Shown: piece after piece, positions 26,907-35,991 of the stretch
Layout: each line of letters begins with the position of its first letter
How positions within the stretch are numbered: the stretch's first letter is position 1
Source: Sulfurospirillum diekertiae
GTDB taxonomy: Bacteria; Campylobacterota; Campylobacteria; Campylobacterales; Sulfurospirillaceae
Length of the DNA: 64,000 bases
NCBI RefSeq assembly: GCF_011769985.2
Contig: NZ_CP039734.2
Coordinates: forward strand, 434,001-498,000
Direction of reading: 5' to 3'
Made by a program: the position numbers and the translations under genes
The notes under the pieces: generated by a model
Told to the model about the DNA's origin: nothing
Seen by the model: the letters and a program-made list of their open reading frames with translations, nothing else
Databases searched by the model: none

Positions 26907-27936
26907 GCTTCTCTTTGAGCAGTTTGTAGAGTTTTAAAAGTGATAAAAAGAGTGTCGTAATCGCAGGGCCTAATATCATTCCCCAAAAACCAAAGGTTGT
27001 AAGTCCTGCAAAAATAGCAAAGAAAATCAAGAGTTCATTAACGGCAGTAGGCGTTTTAACCATTTTGTCATTGATGTACTTGATAATAAGTGGTTTAATA
27101 AATGTATCGGCGATGATAGAAATCACTACAATCGAATAGGTTGCAATGATAATCGCGGTTGTCGTATTGCCATGCGCCACTTCGATGGCACAGAGTGGAA
27201 TCCACATGAGTGCTCCACCCACAATGGGGATAAGAGATGCAAACCCATAAAAAATTCCTAACAATAATCCATCATAACCAAAGTACATACCAATGAACGA
27301 AAAGAGTGCCCCTTGAAAGATTGCACTAAATAAAATAGAATAGAAAACAACACTCATGACATTGGTAACCTCAGAAAAGACAAAATTAACCTCTTTTTCC
27401 TCAATAGGCATCACGCTTTTAAAATAATCAATGAGGTCTTTGCCATTGAGCAGTGCAAAGAAGAAAAAGACAACGATGAGGAGCATGTCTTTTAAAAAGC
27501 CAGCACTATTTTTACCGATTGATCCAAGATAGGAAAGGGCAGTCGTAGAGATTTGAGCGATATTAAGATTGCTGATAAAATCATCCAAGGTTGATTGCAT
27601 AAATGCCAGTGGCGCAGGAAGGTGATAATCAAGTGTTCGCAGATATGTTTGTACTCTTTCGATCATCGAAAAATCAAAATTGTTGACTATTCCACCAATC
27701 GAAGTGATAGTATAAACAATAGGTCCAAACAGTAAAATGGATAAAAAAACCGTTGACAAAAGAGCCGATAGATGTTTACTTTTTGTCAATTTATATAACT
27801 GCAGGTTAATCGTATACGTTGCCATAGCGAGAAGTGAAGCAATGGTAATAATCATCAAAAAAGGTTCATACAGCTTGATAATAGAAAATAAAACGGCTAA
27901 GAAAATGGCTGTTAAAAAAAAGCGATGTTCATTCAT
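26896..27936 (-). CDS. AI-2E family transporter (PerM/TqsA type)
   Basis: 346 aa with about eight membrane helices. The family fold shows in the helix-rich termini and the [26 protein letters not shown] segment (about 225-255), and the closing [20 protein letters not shown]. Members export the AI-2 signal, or act as Na+/H+ antiporters, so the substrate is not fixed by sequence. It overlaps ruvB by 4 bases on the same strand, as in C. jejuni where an AI-2E gene follows ruvB. Transcription ends in the 24-bp terminator. Confidence 0.87.
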   Translation of the reverse strand: MNEHRFFLTAIFLAVLFSIIKLYEPFLMIITIASLLAMATYTINLQLYKLTKSKHLSALLSTVFLSILLFGPIVYTITSIGGIVNNFDFSMIERVQTYLRTLDYHLPAPLAFMQSTLDDFISNLNIAQISTTALSYLGSIGKNSAGFLKDMLLIVVFFFFALLNGKDLIDYFKSVMPIEEKEVNFVFSEVTNVMSVVFYSILFSAIFQGALFSFIGMYFGYDGLLLGIFYGFASLIPIVGGALMWIPLCAIEVAHGNTTTAIIIATYSIVVISIIADTFIKPLIIKYINDKMVKTPTAVNELLIFFAIFAGLTTFGFWGMILGPAITTLFLSLLKLYKLLKEKHYM

Positions 27937-28964
27937 ACATTATCCTCAAAAAGTGCACTTTGTAACGTTGGGGGAGTAAGACGAAAAAGTTCATACGTTT
28001 TAGCCGTGGCAATTCTTCCACGCGCTGTTCGTTCAATATAACTGTTAGCAAGCAAATAAGGTTCAATCACATCTTCAATGGTTCCCTCATCTTCACTCAA
28101 AGCAGCTGCCATCGTGCTGAGCCCTAAAGGACGACCTTTACTTTGTAGCAAGAGTTCAAGGTATTTAATATCCAGTTCATCAAAACCAAGATCATTGACC
28201 CCTAGTTCATTGAGTCCATATTGCGCTCGTTCGATGCTAATTGTCTCTTCATCTACCACGTCGGCATAATCACGGATACGTTTTAAAAGGCGTAAGGCAA
28301 TCCTAGGCGTACCTCGTGAGCGTCTTGCCATCTCATGTGCTGCATCGTGTTGACAGATTTTTTCAAGTTTATGCGATGCTTTGGTAATGATGAGTGAAAG
28401 CTCCTCTTTCGTGTAAAATTGTAAACGAAAGTGCATTCCAAAACGATCGCGCAAAGGTGAGCTAATCATACCAGCCCTTGTGGTTGCCCCTATGAGTGTA
28501 AAATGAGGCAAATCAATTTTGATCGTTTGTGCCGCAGGGCCAGAGCCTATGATAATGTCAAGGCGAAAATCTTCCATTGCGGGATAGAGTATCTCTTCAA
28601 TGGCAGGAGAAAGCCTGTGAATTTCGTCAATAAAGAGGATGTCCCCTTCTTGAAGATTAGTCAAAATCGCGGCTAAATCACCACTTTTTTCGATCATCGG
28701 CGCGGCGGTTATTTTCATATTAGCACGCATCTCGTTGGAGATGATATGTGCTAGTGTCGTTTTTCCAAGACCTGGAGGGCCAAAAAAGAGAATGTGGTCT
28801 AAGCACTCGGAGCGTTTTTGTGCGGCTTGAATGAAAACTTGTAAATTCTTTTTGATCTTCTCTTGCCCGATGTAATCTTCAAATGAAGAGGGACGTAAAC
28901 TTTTTTCGTACTCATTTTCAAAAGAGATTTTTTCGATTTCCACAATGCGTTCCATCTCGCTCAC
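27933..28964 (-). CDS. ruvB: Holliday junction branch migration ATPase
   Basis: 343 aa. It is the AAA+ motor that drives branch migration with RuvA. Walker [10 protein letters not shown] near 60, Walker [10 protein letters not shown] near 110, sensor 1 [18 protein letters not shown] near 155-172 and the C-terminal winged helix ([13 protein letters not shown]) are all present. The annotated GTG start at 28964 overlaps the panB stop (GTGA). An ATG at 28955 is a possible alternative, and neither has a clear ribosome site. No ruvA or ruvC is in the window. Confidence 0.97.
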   Translation of the reverse strand: MSEMERIVEIEKISFENEYEKSLRPSSFEDYIGQEKIKKNLQVFIQAAQKRSECLDHILFFGPPGLGKTTLAHIISNEMRANMKITAAPMIEKSGDLAAILTNLQEGDILFIDEIHRLSPAIEEILYPAMEDFRLDIIIGSGPAAQTIKIDLPHFTLIGATTRAGMISSPLRDRFGMHFRLQFYTKEELSLIITKASHKLEKICQHDAAHEMARRSRGTPRIALRLLKRIRDYADVVDEETISIERAQYGLNELGVNDLGFDELDIKYLELLLQSKGRPLGLSTMAAALSEDEGTIEDVIEPYLLANSYIERTARGRIATAKTYELFRLTPPTLQSALFEDNV

Positions 28965-29749
28965 TTTGTGTAAGTGTAAGGTATTTCAGGGAAGCTTCGT
29001 TCTTGCACCTCTTTAACATAAGCATCAACAGCGTTTTGCACCAAGGTAGCACCTTCTAAATAGCGTTTAACAAATTTGGGTTGAAACGCTTGAAAGAAAC
29101 CTAACATATCGCTCCAGACTAAGACTTGACCATCGGTATATTTACCCGCTCCTATCCCAATCGTTGGAATAGAAATCGCTTCAGAAATACGACGTGCGGC
29201 TTCTTCGACAACCCCTTCGATGACCACGCTAAAAGCACCTGCCTCTTCGATAGCCTTAGCATCTTCAATCAAGGAAAGAATATCTGCTTCACTGCGCCCA
29301 CGGACTTTATAGCCGCCTTCACTTCTTACATACTGAGGCATTAAGCCAATGTGTGCCATGACGGCAATAGAGTTTTGTGTCAGTGCTTTGATAATAGGTG
29401 CACGACTGATTCCGCCTTCAATTTTAACGGCATGCGCATTGGTTTGACTATAGACGAGTGAAGCGTTATGCAGTGCCATTTTTTCATCAGTGTAAGTACC
29501 AAAAGGCATATCACAAATAATAAAAGTTTCTTTGGCTCCAGCACATACTGCTTTAGTGTGGTATAACATTACTTCCATGCTAGCAGAGAGCGTATCTGGT
29601 TTAGCATTGAAACTCATATTGAGGCTATCGCCCACAAGAATCATGTCGACCTTTTGGTCAAACAGTGATGCAAAGAGTGCATCATATGCCGTAATCACAG
29701 TAAGGGGAGTTTGCCCTTTATGTTGTTTAATGGATGTAATTGTTTTCAT
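28961..29749 (-). CDS. panB: 3-methyl-2-oxobutanoate hydroxymethyltransferase
   Basis: 262 aa from the ATG at 29749 ([12 protein letters not shown]). A longer frame upstream is not like the family. It makes ketopantoate for pantothenate. [23 protein letters not shown], the Mg-binding acidic residues and KIEGG are present, with [20 protein letters not shown] near the C-terminus. No Shine-Dalgarno precedes the ATG. A TATAAT ends seven bases upstream of the ATG, suggesting a leaderless transcript. panC is about 32 kb away in this window, so the pathway genes are split. Confidence 0.95.
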   Translation of the reverse strand: MKTITSIKQHKGQTPLTVITAYDALFASLFDQKVDMILVGDSLNMSFNAKPDTLSASMEVMLYHTKAVCAGAKETFIICDMPFGTYTDEKMALHNASLVYSQTNAHAVKIEGGISRAPIIKALTQNSIAVMAHIGLMPQYVRSEGGYKVRGRSEADILSLIEDAKAIEEAGAFSVVIEGVVEEAARRISEAISIPTIGIGAGKYTDGQVLVWSDMLGFFQAFQPKFVKRYLEGATLVQNAVDAYVKEVQERSFPEIPYTYTK

Positions 29750-29755
29750 GGGGAG

Positions 29756-29761
29756 ATTATA
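29756..29761 (-). promoter_or_regulatory. -10 box of panB predicting a leaderless mRNA
   Basis: TATAAT on the minus strand, followed by CTCCCC and then the ATG. The usual six-base gap places +1 on the A of the ATG. Confidence 0.6.
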
Positions 29762-29796
29762 CCCTATTTTAGGACAAGAAAAATTTATAAAAAACA

Positions 29797-29805
29797 TGAT
29801 ACAAT
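29797..29805 (+). promoter_or_regulatory. Putative promoter of HPt-trpA, extended -10 TGATACAAT
   Basis: 24 bases before the HPt gene ATG, with GGAGG at 29816-29820 as ribosome site. It is divergent from panB. Confidence 0.65.
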
Positions 29806-29828
29806 GAGCTACTTCGGAGGGTAAAAAC

Positions 29829-30239
29829 ATGGGTCTTTTGGCACAATTGGAAGTTGATTTTGACATCGAAATTGTAGGAGATTTTATCTCTCACTATGCC
29901 ATTATGTGTGAAAATATGGAGCCTCTGATTATTGGGCTCAGCAAAAAAGAGCGTTATGTTGACAATATTGGGGATCTTTTTCGTATTTTCCACAATATGA
30001 AATCAGCTGCGGGCTTTTTAAAACTCGATCCCATTATTAAATTGGCAGTCTTGTGTGAAGATATTGCTGAAGAAGCACGTACATTGCAAGGCCCTGCAAG
30101 TGAAGAATTTATTGATTGGTTACTTCTTGTAAGTGACCAGTTTGAACGATATCGCAAAGATGTGGAAAATGATGCTGCATTTTTTACGGTTTTAAATCCC
30201 TTAATTATAAAAGTACCTCATACGTTGGAGAGAGAGTGA
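29829..30239 (+). CDS. Stand-alone HPt-domain (histidine phosphotransfer) protein
   Basis: 136 aa, all helical. The phosphotransfer motif is FHNMKSAAGFLKLD with His55 as the likely phosphorylated residue, in the HxxKxxAxxLG pattern of HPt domains. No kinase or receiver domain is attached. By family it relays phosphate between a hybrid kinase and a response regulator, or binds like a scaffold. Both partners would be elsewhere. It overlaps trpA by 4 bases (GTGA), an odd pairing of signalling with tryptophan synthesis. Confidence 0.78.
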   Translation: MGLLAQLEVDFDIEIVGDFISHYAIMCENMEPLIIGLSKKERYVDNIGDLFRIFHNMKSAAGFLKLDPIIKLAVLCEDIAEEARTLQGPASEEFIDWLLLVSDQFERYRKDVENDAAFFTVLNPLIIKVPHTLERE

Positions 30240-30976
30240 AGCAATTAGTTGCCTATATTACTGCGGGATTTCCCGATCAAAATTTTTCATTAGATTTAGT
30301 TTCTGCCCTAAAAGAAGCAGGTGTAGATAAATTAGAGTTAGGAATTCCTTTTTCTGATCCTGTAGCGGATGGTCCTATCATCGAAGTTGCAAATTTACAT
30401 GCCTTGCAAAATGGTTTTAAAATGGAGACACTTTTTGAGATTTCTTCTGTGGTTGCTCCAAAAATTGAGACGTATTGGATGGGATACTTTAACCCTTTTT
30501 ATCATAAAGGTGTTGAAGTGTTTGCTCAAAAAGCGGCTGAGTTTGGTGTGAAAGGATTTATTATTCCTGATCTCCCTCATGAAGAAGCGTTGCCTTATGT
30601 CTCTTTAATGGAGCAATATAAGCTTTCACTCATTAGTTTTGTAGCACCAACGGATAGTAAAGAACGGATTGCTAAAGTGGTCAAAGATGCAAAAGGGTTT
30701 ATTTATCTTGTAGCTTATGCGGGCATCACTGGAGCTCACTCAAGTGAAGATCTTACCAAAACCATTCAAATGATTAAAGAACAGAGTAGTACACCTCTGT
30801 TTGTAGGCTTTGGTGTGAATGAAAAGACAGCAAAAGAACGGGCTCGTGGTGTTGATGGAGTTATTGTCGGAAGTGCTTTCGTGGAGGTTCTGCTTAATGA
30901 GGGTCTAAGTGGCTCAGAAAAAATTGCGATGATTGCTCAAAAAGCAAAAATCATTAAAGAGAAAATTAACGCATAA
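30236..30976 (+). CDS. trpA: Tryptophan synthase alpha chain
   Basis: 246 aa from a GTG start overlapping the HPt stop. It cleaves indole-3-glycerol phosphate to indole for TrpB. The catalytic glutamate and aspartate lie in LELGIPFSDPVADGP (about 33-47), and the phosphate-binding GFGVNEKTAKE and VIVGSAFVE are present. No other trp gene is adjacent, so trpA is separated from trpB in this genome. It is slightly shorter than the E. coli enzyme at both ends. Confidence 0.96.
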   Translation: MKQLVAYITAGFPDQNFSLDLVSALKEAGVDKLELGIPFSDPVADGPIIEVANLHALQNGFKMETLFEISSVVAPKIETYWMGYFNPFYHKGVEVFAQKAAEFGVKGFIIPDLPHEEALPYVSLMEQYKLSLISFVAPTDSKERIAKVVKDAKGFIYLVAYAGITGAHSSEDLTKTIQMIKEQSSTPLFVGFGVNEKTAKERARGVDGVIVGSAFVEVLLNEGLSGSEKIAMIAQKAKIIKEKINA

Positions 30977-31005
30977 TATCAAAGAAACAGTGGTGTTGCC
31001 AAAAA

Positions 31006-31608
31006 TTACTGTTTCTTTGGTGTCAGCTCATCAGGTTTTTTGAGCCTTTCAAGTAAATTCTCAAAAGGCTCTTTCGCTAAAATATCTGCAAACTGTGTAC
31101 GATACGTTTGAATGATACTGACTCCCAAAATATCAACATCATAAATCATCCAACTACCATTTTTGTCTTTATAGAATTTATAAATAATCTCATATACTTC
31201 ACTGTTTTTCATCAAATGCGTTGTTAAATGGATACGGGTGTCTTTAATTTTTTCTAGATTCTTAATAACAATTTTTTCATCAGTGTAGAGATCAAGTTTT
31301 TCCATATATGAATTTTTAAGCTTCATCTCAAAGAGTTTAGTAAATTCCACTTGTTTTTCTGGCGCAAGTGATGACCATTGCTTACCACCGATGGCAAGTT
31401 GTGCCATTAAATTATAGTCAAAAATTAAATCAAAAATAGCAAAAAGTTTTTCTGATCTCTCAGTTTTTTGAATTTTTTTGTCACGTAGAATTGTGGTTGC
31501 TAGATCAATATTGGTTTGCATAAAAGAAGAAATATTTTGCTCTTCAAGTGCCATAGCTGGTGAAGTGCATAAAAGGGATAATAGTAATAGCGTAAAAATT
31601 CGTTTCAT
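31006..31608 (-). CDS. mlaC: MlaC-type periplasmic phospholipid carrier
   Basis: 200 aa from the ATG at 31608. A GTG at 31620 would overlap mlaA and is possible. Signal peptide to about residue 20 (ending AMA). The body is the Ttg2D/MlaC fold: FDYNLMAQLAIGGKQW, SLAPEKQVEFTKLFEMKLKNSY, and DVDILGVSIIQTYRTQF near the C-terminus. The carrier shuttles phospholipids between the MlaA outer-membrane complex and an inner-membrane MlaFEDB-like transporter, which is not in this window. It directly follows mlaA. Confidence 0.92.
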   Translation of the reverse strand: MKRIFTLLLLSLLCTSPAMALEEQNISSFMQTNIDLATTILRDKKIQKTERSEKLFAIFDLIFDYNLMAQLAIGGKQWSSLAPEKQVEFTKLFEMKLKNSYMEKLDLYTDEKIVIKNLEKIKDTRIHLTTHLMKNSEVYEIIYKFYKDKNGSWMIYDVDILGVSIIQTYRTQFADILAKEPFENLLERLKKPDELTPKKQ

Positions 31609-31612
31609 TGCT

Positions 31613-32365
31613 TTATTCACTTATGAGTTTATTTCTTCGTGATTCGTAGGCATTACGTAAAAAAGGATAGAGTTCAATAGCATCTTTTTTAAAACTGTCA
31701 TACTCTTTTACATGTAAAGAAGTTTTATTGACGATATAGAATGCTGTAACAGCTAAAGATTCTCCTGAGCTATTAAATAAATCAGGATCATTGTCATTAA
31801 TGTAATTGATAGGATTGAGCCATGCGTCACCCACAAGACCAACAATATCGCGGACATTGGATGGTCCCAATAGCGGAAGGACAACATGAAAGCCACTACC
31901 CACGCCATAATACCCAAGTGTTTGTCCTAAATCTTCATCGTGTGCTTTAATGCCGAGCTCTTCACCTGCAACGTCACGAAAGCCTAAAATACCCATCGTT
32001 GAATTAAGTACAAAACGTTCAGTTTCTTCCCAACTATTGTGCAATTTAAGCTGTAAAAGATTGTTAACAAAACGGATAGGAAAGAAAAGGTTCTCAAAAA
32101 AGTTTGAGACACCATGCCGAGCCATTTCAGGAACAATATACGCATAGCCTTGTGCAGTTGGTCGCAAAAGGTATTCATAAAAATGATCGTTAATGGATGT
32201 CATGATTTCATTGTAACCGCTCAGTGGATCAAAAAGATTTTCACTATTTTGTGTATTAAATTCAGCTTCTAAATCTCCATTGCTCTGCAAATCGCTACCA
32301 AGGTACTTTATATTTGAGGCACTTAGTAAGGATACGCTCAATAAACAGGCTAAAATAAAACGCAA
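31613..32365 (-). CDS. mlaA: MlaA/VacJ-type outer-membrane lipid asymmetry protein
   Basis: 250 aa from a TTG start seven bases after GAGG. It removes misplaced phospholipids from the outer leaflet and hands them to MlaC. Family segments are FDPLSGYNEIMTSINDHFYEYLLRP, SNFFENLFFPIRFVNNLLQ, and ERFVLNSTMGILGFRDVA with EDLGQTLGYYGVGSGFHVVLPLLGPS. The N-terminus is a signal (LLSVSLLSASN) with no lipobox cysteine, so unlike E. coli MlaA it is not a lipoprotein. The same is seen in some other phyla. Palindrome at 31707 read as LHVK. Confidence 0.92.
   Translation of the reverse strand: MRFILACLLSVSLLSASNIKYLGSDLQSNGDLEAEFNTQNSENLFDPLSGYNEIMTSINDHFYEYLLRPTAQGYAYIVPEMARHGVSNFFENLFFPIRFVNNLLQLKLHNSWEETERFVLNSTMGILGFRDVAGEELGIKAHDEDLGQTLGYYGVGSGFHVVLPLLGPSNVRDIVGLVGDAWLNPINYINDNDPDLFNSSGESLAVTAFYIVNKTSLHVKEYDSFKKDAIELYPFLRNAYESRRNKLISE
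31707..31718. repeat. TTTACATGTAAA palindrome, exact, in mlaA
   Basis: Read on the minus strand as SLHVKE near the C-terminus. Confidence 0.92.
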
Positions 32366-32395
32366 AATAGTACCTCTTTCTTTTAAAATTGCGCA

Positions 32396-32401
32396 ATTAT
32401 A
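32396..32401 (-). promoter_or_regulatory. -10 box of mlaA-mlaC
   Basis: TATAAT on the minus strand, 30 bases before the TTG start. Confidence 0.6.
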
Positions 32402-32486
32402 GGATTTTTTTGATTTAAAGTAAATTAAAGTAAGTAAATTTTCTTATAAAATGATTAAAGCAAGCAAAAATTAATCTTTTTTTGAC

Positions 32487-32492
32487 TATAAT
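32487..32492 (+). promoter_or_regulatory. -10 box of the rpsB operon
   Basis: TATAAT in TTGACTATAATCACC, giving a leader of about 93 bases before rpsB. Confidence 0.65.
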
Positions 32493-32510
32493 CACCGTCC
32501 AAATCTCACA

Positions 32511-32555
32511 CACACCAATCCTTTACGGTTGCAGTTTATACTGTTGATGGGTGTG
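32511..32555 (+). ncRNA. Candidate structured rpsB leader (three-way junction)
   Basis: CACACC (32511-32516) pairs with GGTGTG (32550-32555), enclosing two hairpins: 32517-32530 (AA-CC/GG-TT with one bulge) and 32532-32543 (CAGT-TTTA-ACTG). It lies in the 5-prime leader between the promoter and the rpsB ribosome site. Autoregulatory S2 leaders are known in other proteobacteria. Identity here is inferred from position and pairing only. Confidence 0.5.
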
Positions 32556-32591
32556 GAGGCTAAACCAAAAAACAAAACAAAGGAGCACTTC

Positions 32592-33383
32592 ATGGTAACC
32601 ATGAAAGACTTATTAGAGTGTGGTGTACACTTCGGACACCAAACACGTCGTTGGAATCCAAAGATGAAAAAATTCATCTTCGGCGAGAGAAAAAACATCT
32701 ATATCGTAGATTTACAAAAAACACTACGTTATTTTAGATATACATACAATGTTGTTAAAGATGCAGCAGCAGAGGGCAAAACAATGCTTTTTGTTGGTAC
32801 AAAAAAACAAGCAAGCCAAGCGATTAAAGAGTACGCAGAAAAATGTGGAATGCCATACGTTAACCACAGATGGTTAGGCGGAATGCTTACTAACTATCAA
32901 ACCATCAGACAATCAATCCGTAAACTTGACATCATCGAGAAAATGGAAGAAGATGGACAAATTGACCTTCTAACGAAAAAAGAAGCGTTAATGCTTAGAA
33001 GAAAAAAAGAGAAACTTCTTGATTACCTTGGTGGTATCAGAAACATGAAAAACTTACCAGATATGATCTTTGTTATTGACACCGTAAAAGAGAAAATCGC
33101 CGTTCAAGAAGCAAGAAGACTTGGAATTACTGTTGTAGCTCCACTAGATACTAACTGTGATCCAGACGTTGTAGATCTTCCAATCCCAGGAAATGATGAT
33201 GCGATCCGTTCAATTCAACTTTTCTGTAAAGAGATGTGTGAAGCGATGACTGAAGGCTATGAAATCCGTTCAAAAGACGCTCCAGCAACTGAAGAAGTGG
33301 CTGACATTAGCGAAGACGAGAAAAAAGAGTTGATCGAAGAAGTGGTCAGCGAAGAAGAATTTGCAGTAGAGGCAGGCGAATAA
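32592..33383 (+). CDS. rpsB: 30S ribosomal protein S2
   Basis: 263 aa from the ATG at 32592 ([20 protein letters not shown]), with AAAGGAG seven bases upstream. The open frame extending 63 bases further is leader. S2 signatures [20 protein letters not shown] and [24 protein letters not shown] are present. The C-terminal tail is strongly acidic. It binds the back of the 30S head-body junction. Its TAA and the tsf ATG overlap by one base. Confidence 0.98.
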   Translation: MVTMKDLLECGVHFGHQTRRWNPKMKKFIFGERKNIYIVDLQKTLRYFRYTYNVVKDAAAEGKTMLFVGTKKQASQAIKEYAEKCGMPYVNHRWLGGMLTNYQTIRQSIRKLDIIEKMEEDGQIDLLTKKEALMLRRKKEKLLDYLGGIRNMKNLPDMIFVIDTVKEKIAVQEARRLGITVVAPLDTNCDPDVVDLPIPGNDDAIRSIQLFCKEMCEAMTEGYEIRSKDAPATEEVADISEDEKKELIEEVVSEEEFAVEAGE

Positions 33384-34450
33384 TGGCTGAGATTACTGCT
33401 GCTTTAGTTAAAGAGTTACGTGAGTCCACTGGGGCTGGTATGATGGACTGCAAAAAAGCACTTGTCGATACTGACGGTGACTTTGAAGCAGCAAAAGACC
33501 TTTTAAGAGAAAAAGGTCTTGGTAAAGCAGCTAAAAAAGCTGACAGACTTGCAAGCGAAGGTTTGGTCAATGTTTTTGTTGATCCAAGTCTTAAAATTGC
33601 AACCGTCAGTGAAATTAATGCTGAAACTGACTTTGTTGCCAAAAACGAAGGCTTTATTAATTTAACGAAAGACACTACCGCACATATCCAAGCAACTAAT
33701 GTTGAAACAACTGAAGAGTTGATGAAAACAACCATTAATGGTACTGTGTTTGAAGAGTATTTTGCAACGAAAGTTGCAACCATTGGTGAAAATCTTGTTG
33801 TTAGGCGTTTTGCAACGCTTAAAGCGGGTGCAAATGGCGTTGTAAATGGCTACGTTCACTCAAATGGTCGTGTAGGTGTTCTTATCGCTGCAAATTGTGA
33901 CAGTGAAAAAACAGCAGCAGCAGTGGGTGAATTCATCCGTAACCTCTGTATGCATGCAGCAGCAATGAAACCATCTTTCTTAAGCTATACAGAACTTGAT
34001 CCTGAGTTTGTAGAAAAAGAGACGATTGGTATTAAAGCAGACATTGAAAAAGAGAATGAAGAGTTAAGTCGTCTTAAAAAGCCTCTTAAACGTATGCCAT
34101 TGTTTGTCTCTCGTGTACAGTTAAATGATGCTGTTTTGGAAAATGCTAAAAAAGAGATGGAAGCAGAGCTTAAAGCACAGGGTAAACCTGAAAAAATCTG
34201 GGATAAAATTATTCCTGGTCAACTTGAGCGTTTTATTGCTGACAATACTCAGCTTGATCAACAATATACACTTTTAAGCCAATTCTATGTAATGGATGAT
34301 AAAAAAACCATTGCACACGTTGTTGAAGAAAAAGCGAAAGAACTCGGTGGTAAAATTGAGCTTGTTGGCTATGTTCGTTTCGAACTTGGAGAAGGCTTAG
34401 AGAAAAAAGCATGTGACTTTGCTAGCGAAGTTGCAGAGCAACTTAAATAA
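33383..34450 (+). CDS. tsf: Elongation factor Ts
   Basis: 355 aa, the long form common in Campylobacterota. It is the nucleotide exchange factor for EF-Tu. The N-terminal UBA-like segment VKELRESTGAGMMDCKKAL and the EF-Tu contact TDFVAKNEGF (around residues 80-89) are intact, with two core subdomains after that. Co-transcribed with rpsB, as in nearly all bacteria. A GAAA-capped hairpin follows. Confidence 0.98.
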   Translation: MAEITAALVKELRESTGAGMMDCKKALVDTDGDFEAAKDLLREKGLGKAAKKADRLASEGLVNVFVDPSLKIATVSEINAETDFVAKNEGFINLTKDTTAHIQATNVETTEELMKTTINGTVFEEYFATKVATIGENLVVRRFATLKAGANGVVNGYVHSNGRVGVLIAANCDSEKTAAAVGEFIRNLCMHAAAMKPSFLSYTELDPEFVEKETIGIKADIEKENEELSRLKKPLKRMPLFVSRVQLNDAVLENAKKEMEAELKAQGKPEKIWDKIIPGQLERFIADNTQLDQQYTLLSQFYVMDDKKTIAHVVEEKAKELGGKIELVGYVRFELGEGLEKKACDFASEVAEQLK

Positions 34451-34466
34451 GTATTAAATTATTTGT

Positions 34467-34488
34467 GGTGAAGAGGAAACTCTTCACC
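34467..34488 (+). terminator. Hairpin after tsf
   Basis: GGTGAAGAG and CTCTTCACC form a perfect 9-bp stem with a GAAA tetraloop, followed by CTCTTTCTT. Probably a partial terminator that sets lower expression of the ABC/fliR genes downstream. Confidence 0.65.
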
Positions 34489-34508
34489 CTCTTTCTTGAA
34501 GGACATTG

Positions 34509-35153
34509 ATGTCTTTACTACAGGTACAAAATATCTCTCATGCTTTTGATTATCTTTTATTTGAAAATGTTAATTTTACACTAGAACCCAAAGAGTCGAT
34601 GGCGATTTTAGGGGTAAGTGGTAGTGGCAAGTCAACCTTACTTCATATCTGTTCAACACTGCTTCATCCCAATCACGGTGAAGTGATTTTATGTGATCAT
34701 AACATTTACAACGATAATGATGACGCAAGATTAAAACTAAGACGTTATGACGTGGGTATCATATTTCAATCACACTATTTATTCAAAGGTTTTTTTGCGA
34801 ATGAAAATATTGAATTAGCTTCATTTATTAGTGACAAAAAAATTGATAATGGTATTTTAGAGCGTTTAGGAATTGCTGATTTTATGCATTACCGTGTTGG
34901 AGATCTCTCGGGTGGACAGCAACAGCGTGTTTCAATTGCTCGTGTATTAGCCAAAAAACCGAGAATTATTTTTGCAGATGAGCCAACAGGAAACTTGGAC
35001 GATAAAACAGCTCAAGAAGTTATGAATGTTTTGTTTGAGTACATTGAAAAAGAAAATGCTGCATTGCTTCTAGTGACGCATAATCAGCAGTTAGCAAAAC
35101 AGTGTACATATATGAAACATCTCCATCTGGATGGATTAAAAGAGGACGCATAA
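34509..35153 (+). CDS. ABC transporter ATP-binding protein, LolD/FtsE/MacB type
   Basis: 214 aa from the ATG at 34509, with AAGGA upstream (a TTG at 34506 is less well placed). Walker [11 protein letters not shown]-loop IFQSHYLF, signature LSGGQQQR, Walker [14 protein letters not shown] and the switch histidine in VTHNQQ are all intact. This is the LolD-like group that works with FtsX-type permeases in lipoprotein release or cell division. No permease gene is adjacent. The same orphan sits between tsf and fliR in C. jejuni (Cj1180c). Confidence 0.9.
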   Translation: MSLLQVQNISHAFDYLLFENVNFTLEPKESMAILGVSGSGKSTLLHICSTLLHPNHGEVILCDHNIYNDNDDARLKLRRYDVGIIFQSHYLFKGFFANENIELASFISDKKIDNGILERLGIADFMHYRVGDLSGGQQQRVSIARVLAKKPRIIFADEPTGNLDDKTAQEVMNVLFEYIEKENAALLLVTHNQQLAKQCTYMKHLHLDGLKEDA

Positions 35154-35156
35154 GCT

Positions 35157-35930
35157 ATGGAATCGCTTGTCAAACTGTTTGGTGAAAATCAAGTGATTCT
35201 TTGTTTTCTTCTCTTTGCCCGCTTGAGTGGTCTTTTTGCTTTTTTCCCTTTTTTTTCCCATGCCAATATTCCTCTTACGATTAAAACTTCGATGACTTTT
35301 TTTATGGTTATTTTTTTATATCCACTCTTAACGCCTTTACATGTAACGCCAACGTTGCTCAATCTTTCACTGGCCATTGTGGGCGAGCTACTCATAGGTT
35401 TTGTAGCAGGACTTTTTTTATCCATAACGCTTTCAATTTTGCAAATGGTTGGCATGCAAATCTCTTTTATTATGGGATTTACAATGGCAAGTGTCGTTGA
35501 TCCTCAAACAAGTACATCTATTCCTCTTTTATCGCAATTACTCTCTTTTATAGGGTTAATGGTCATTTTAGCGTTTAATGGTCACCACCAAATGCTTTTA
35601 TTTATTGCTGATTCGCTCAATCTTTTACCGCTTGGAAGTTTCTATCCTCAGACGAATATGCTCGCATATCTTGCTAAGGCTGTAACAGGCATGTTTATCT
35701 ACGGGTTCACACTCTCTTTCCCTGTTGTCGCTTTTTCTATGCTCTTAGATGCTGTCTTTGGAATGTTGATGAAAACAATGCCACAATTCAACCTTCTTGT
35801 TATCGGCTTTCCTATTAAAATTGCTGTTTCGTTTGTTGTGTTGATTGCAACACTTACCTCTATGATGTTGATATTTAAAAAAGAGTTTTTGGAAGCTCTC
35901 AATCATTTAACCATTCTTTTTGTCCGTTAA
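35157..35930 (+). CDS. fliR: Flagellar export apparatus protein FliR
   Basis: 257 aa with about six membrane helices. It is part of the FliP-FliQ-FliR export gate of the flagellar type III secretion system. RLSGLFAFFPFFSHANIPLTIKT, the loop QMVGMQISFIMGFTMASVVDPQT and the C-terminal FNLLVIGFPIKIAVSF are FliR hallmarks. It follows the ABC gene by 3 bases. No other flagellar gene is in the window, which is typical of the scattered flagellar loci of Campylobacterota. Near-exact palindrome at 35336, read as LHVT. Confidence 0.95.
   Translation: MESLVKLFGENQVILCFLLFARLSGLFAFFPFFSHANIPLTIKTSMTFFMVIFLYPLLTPLHVTPTLLNLSLAIVGELLIGFVAGLFLSITLSILQMVGMQISFIMGFTMASVVDPQTSTSIPLLSQLLSFIGLMVILAFNGHHQMLLFIADSLNLLPLGSFYPQTNMLAYLAKAVTGMFIYGFTLSFPVVAFSMLLDAVFGMLMKTMPQFNLLVIGFPIKIAVSFVVLIATLTSMMLIFKKEFLEALNHLTILFVR
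35336..35347. repeat. TTTACATGTAAA palindrome, one mismatch, in fliR
   Basis: TTTACATGTAAC, read as LHVT in a periplasmic loop. Confidence 0.8.
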
Positions 35931-35953
35931 AGCAATCATAAATTTTTTTATAC

Positions 35954-35959
35954 TACAAT
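35954..35959 (+). promoter_or_regulatory. -10 box upstream of acidic-protein gene
   Basis: TACAAT in a T-rich context, 32 bases before the ATG. Confidence 0.5.
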
Positions 35960-35991
35960 GAGAGTTAATTAATTCTCATTCAGGAGTGAGC

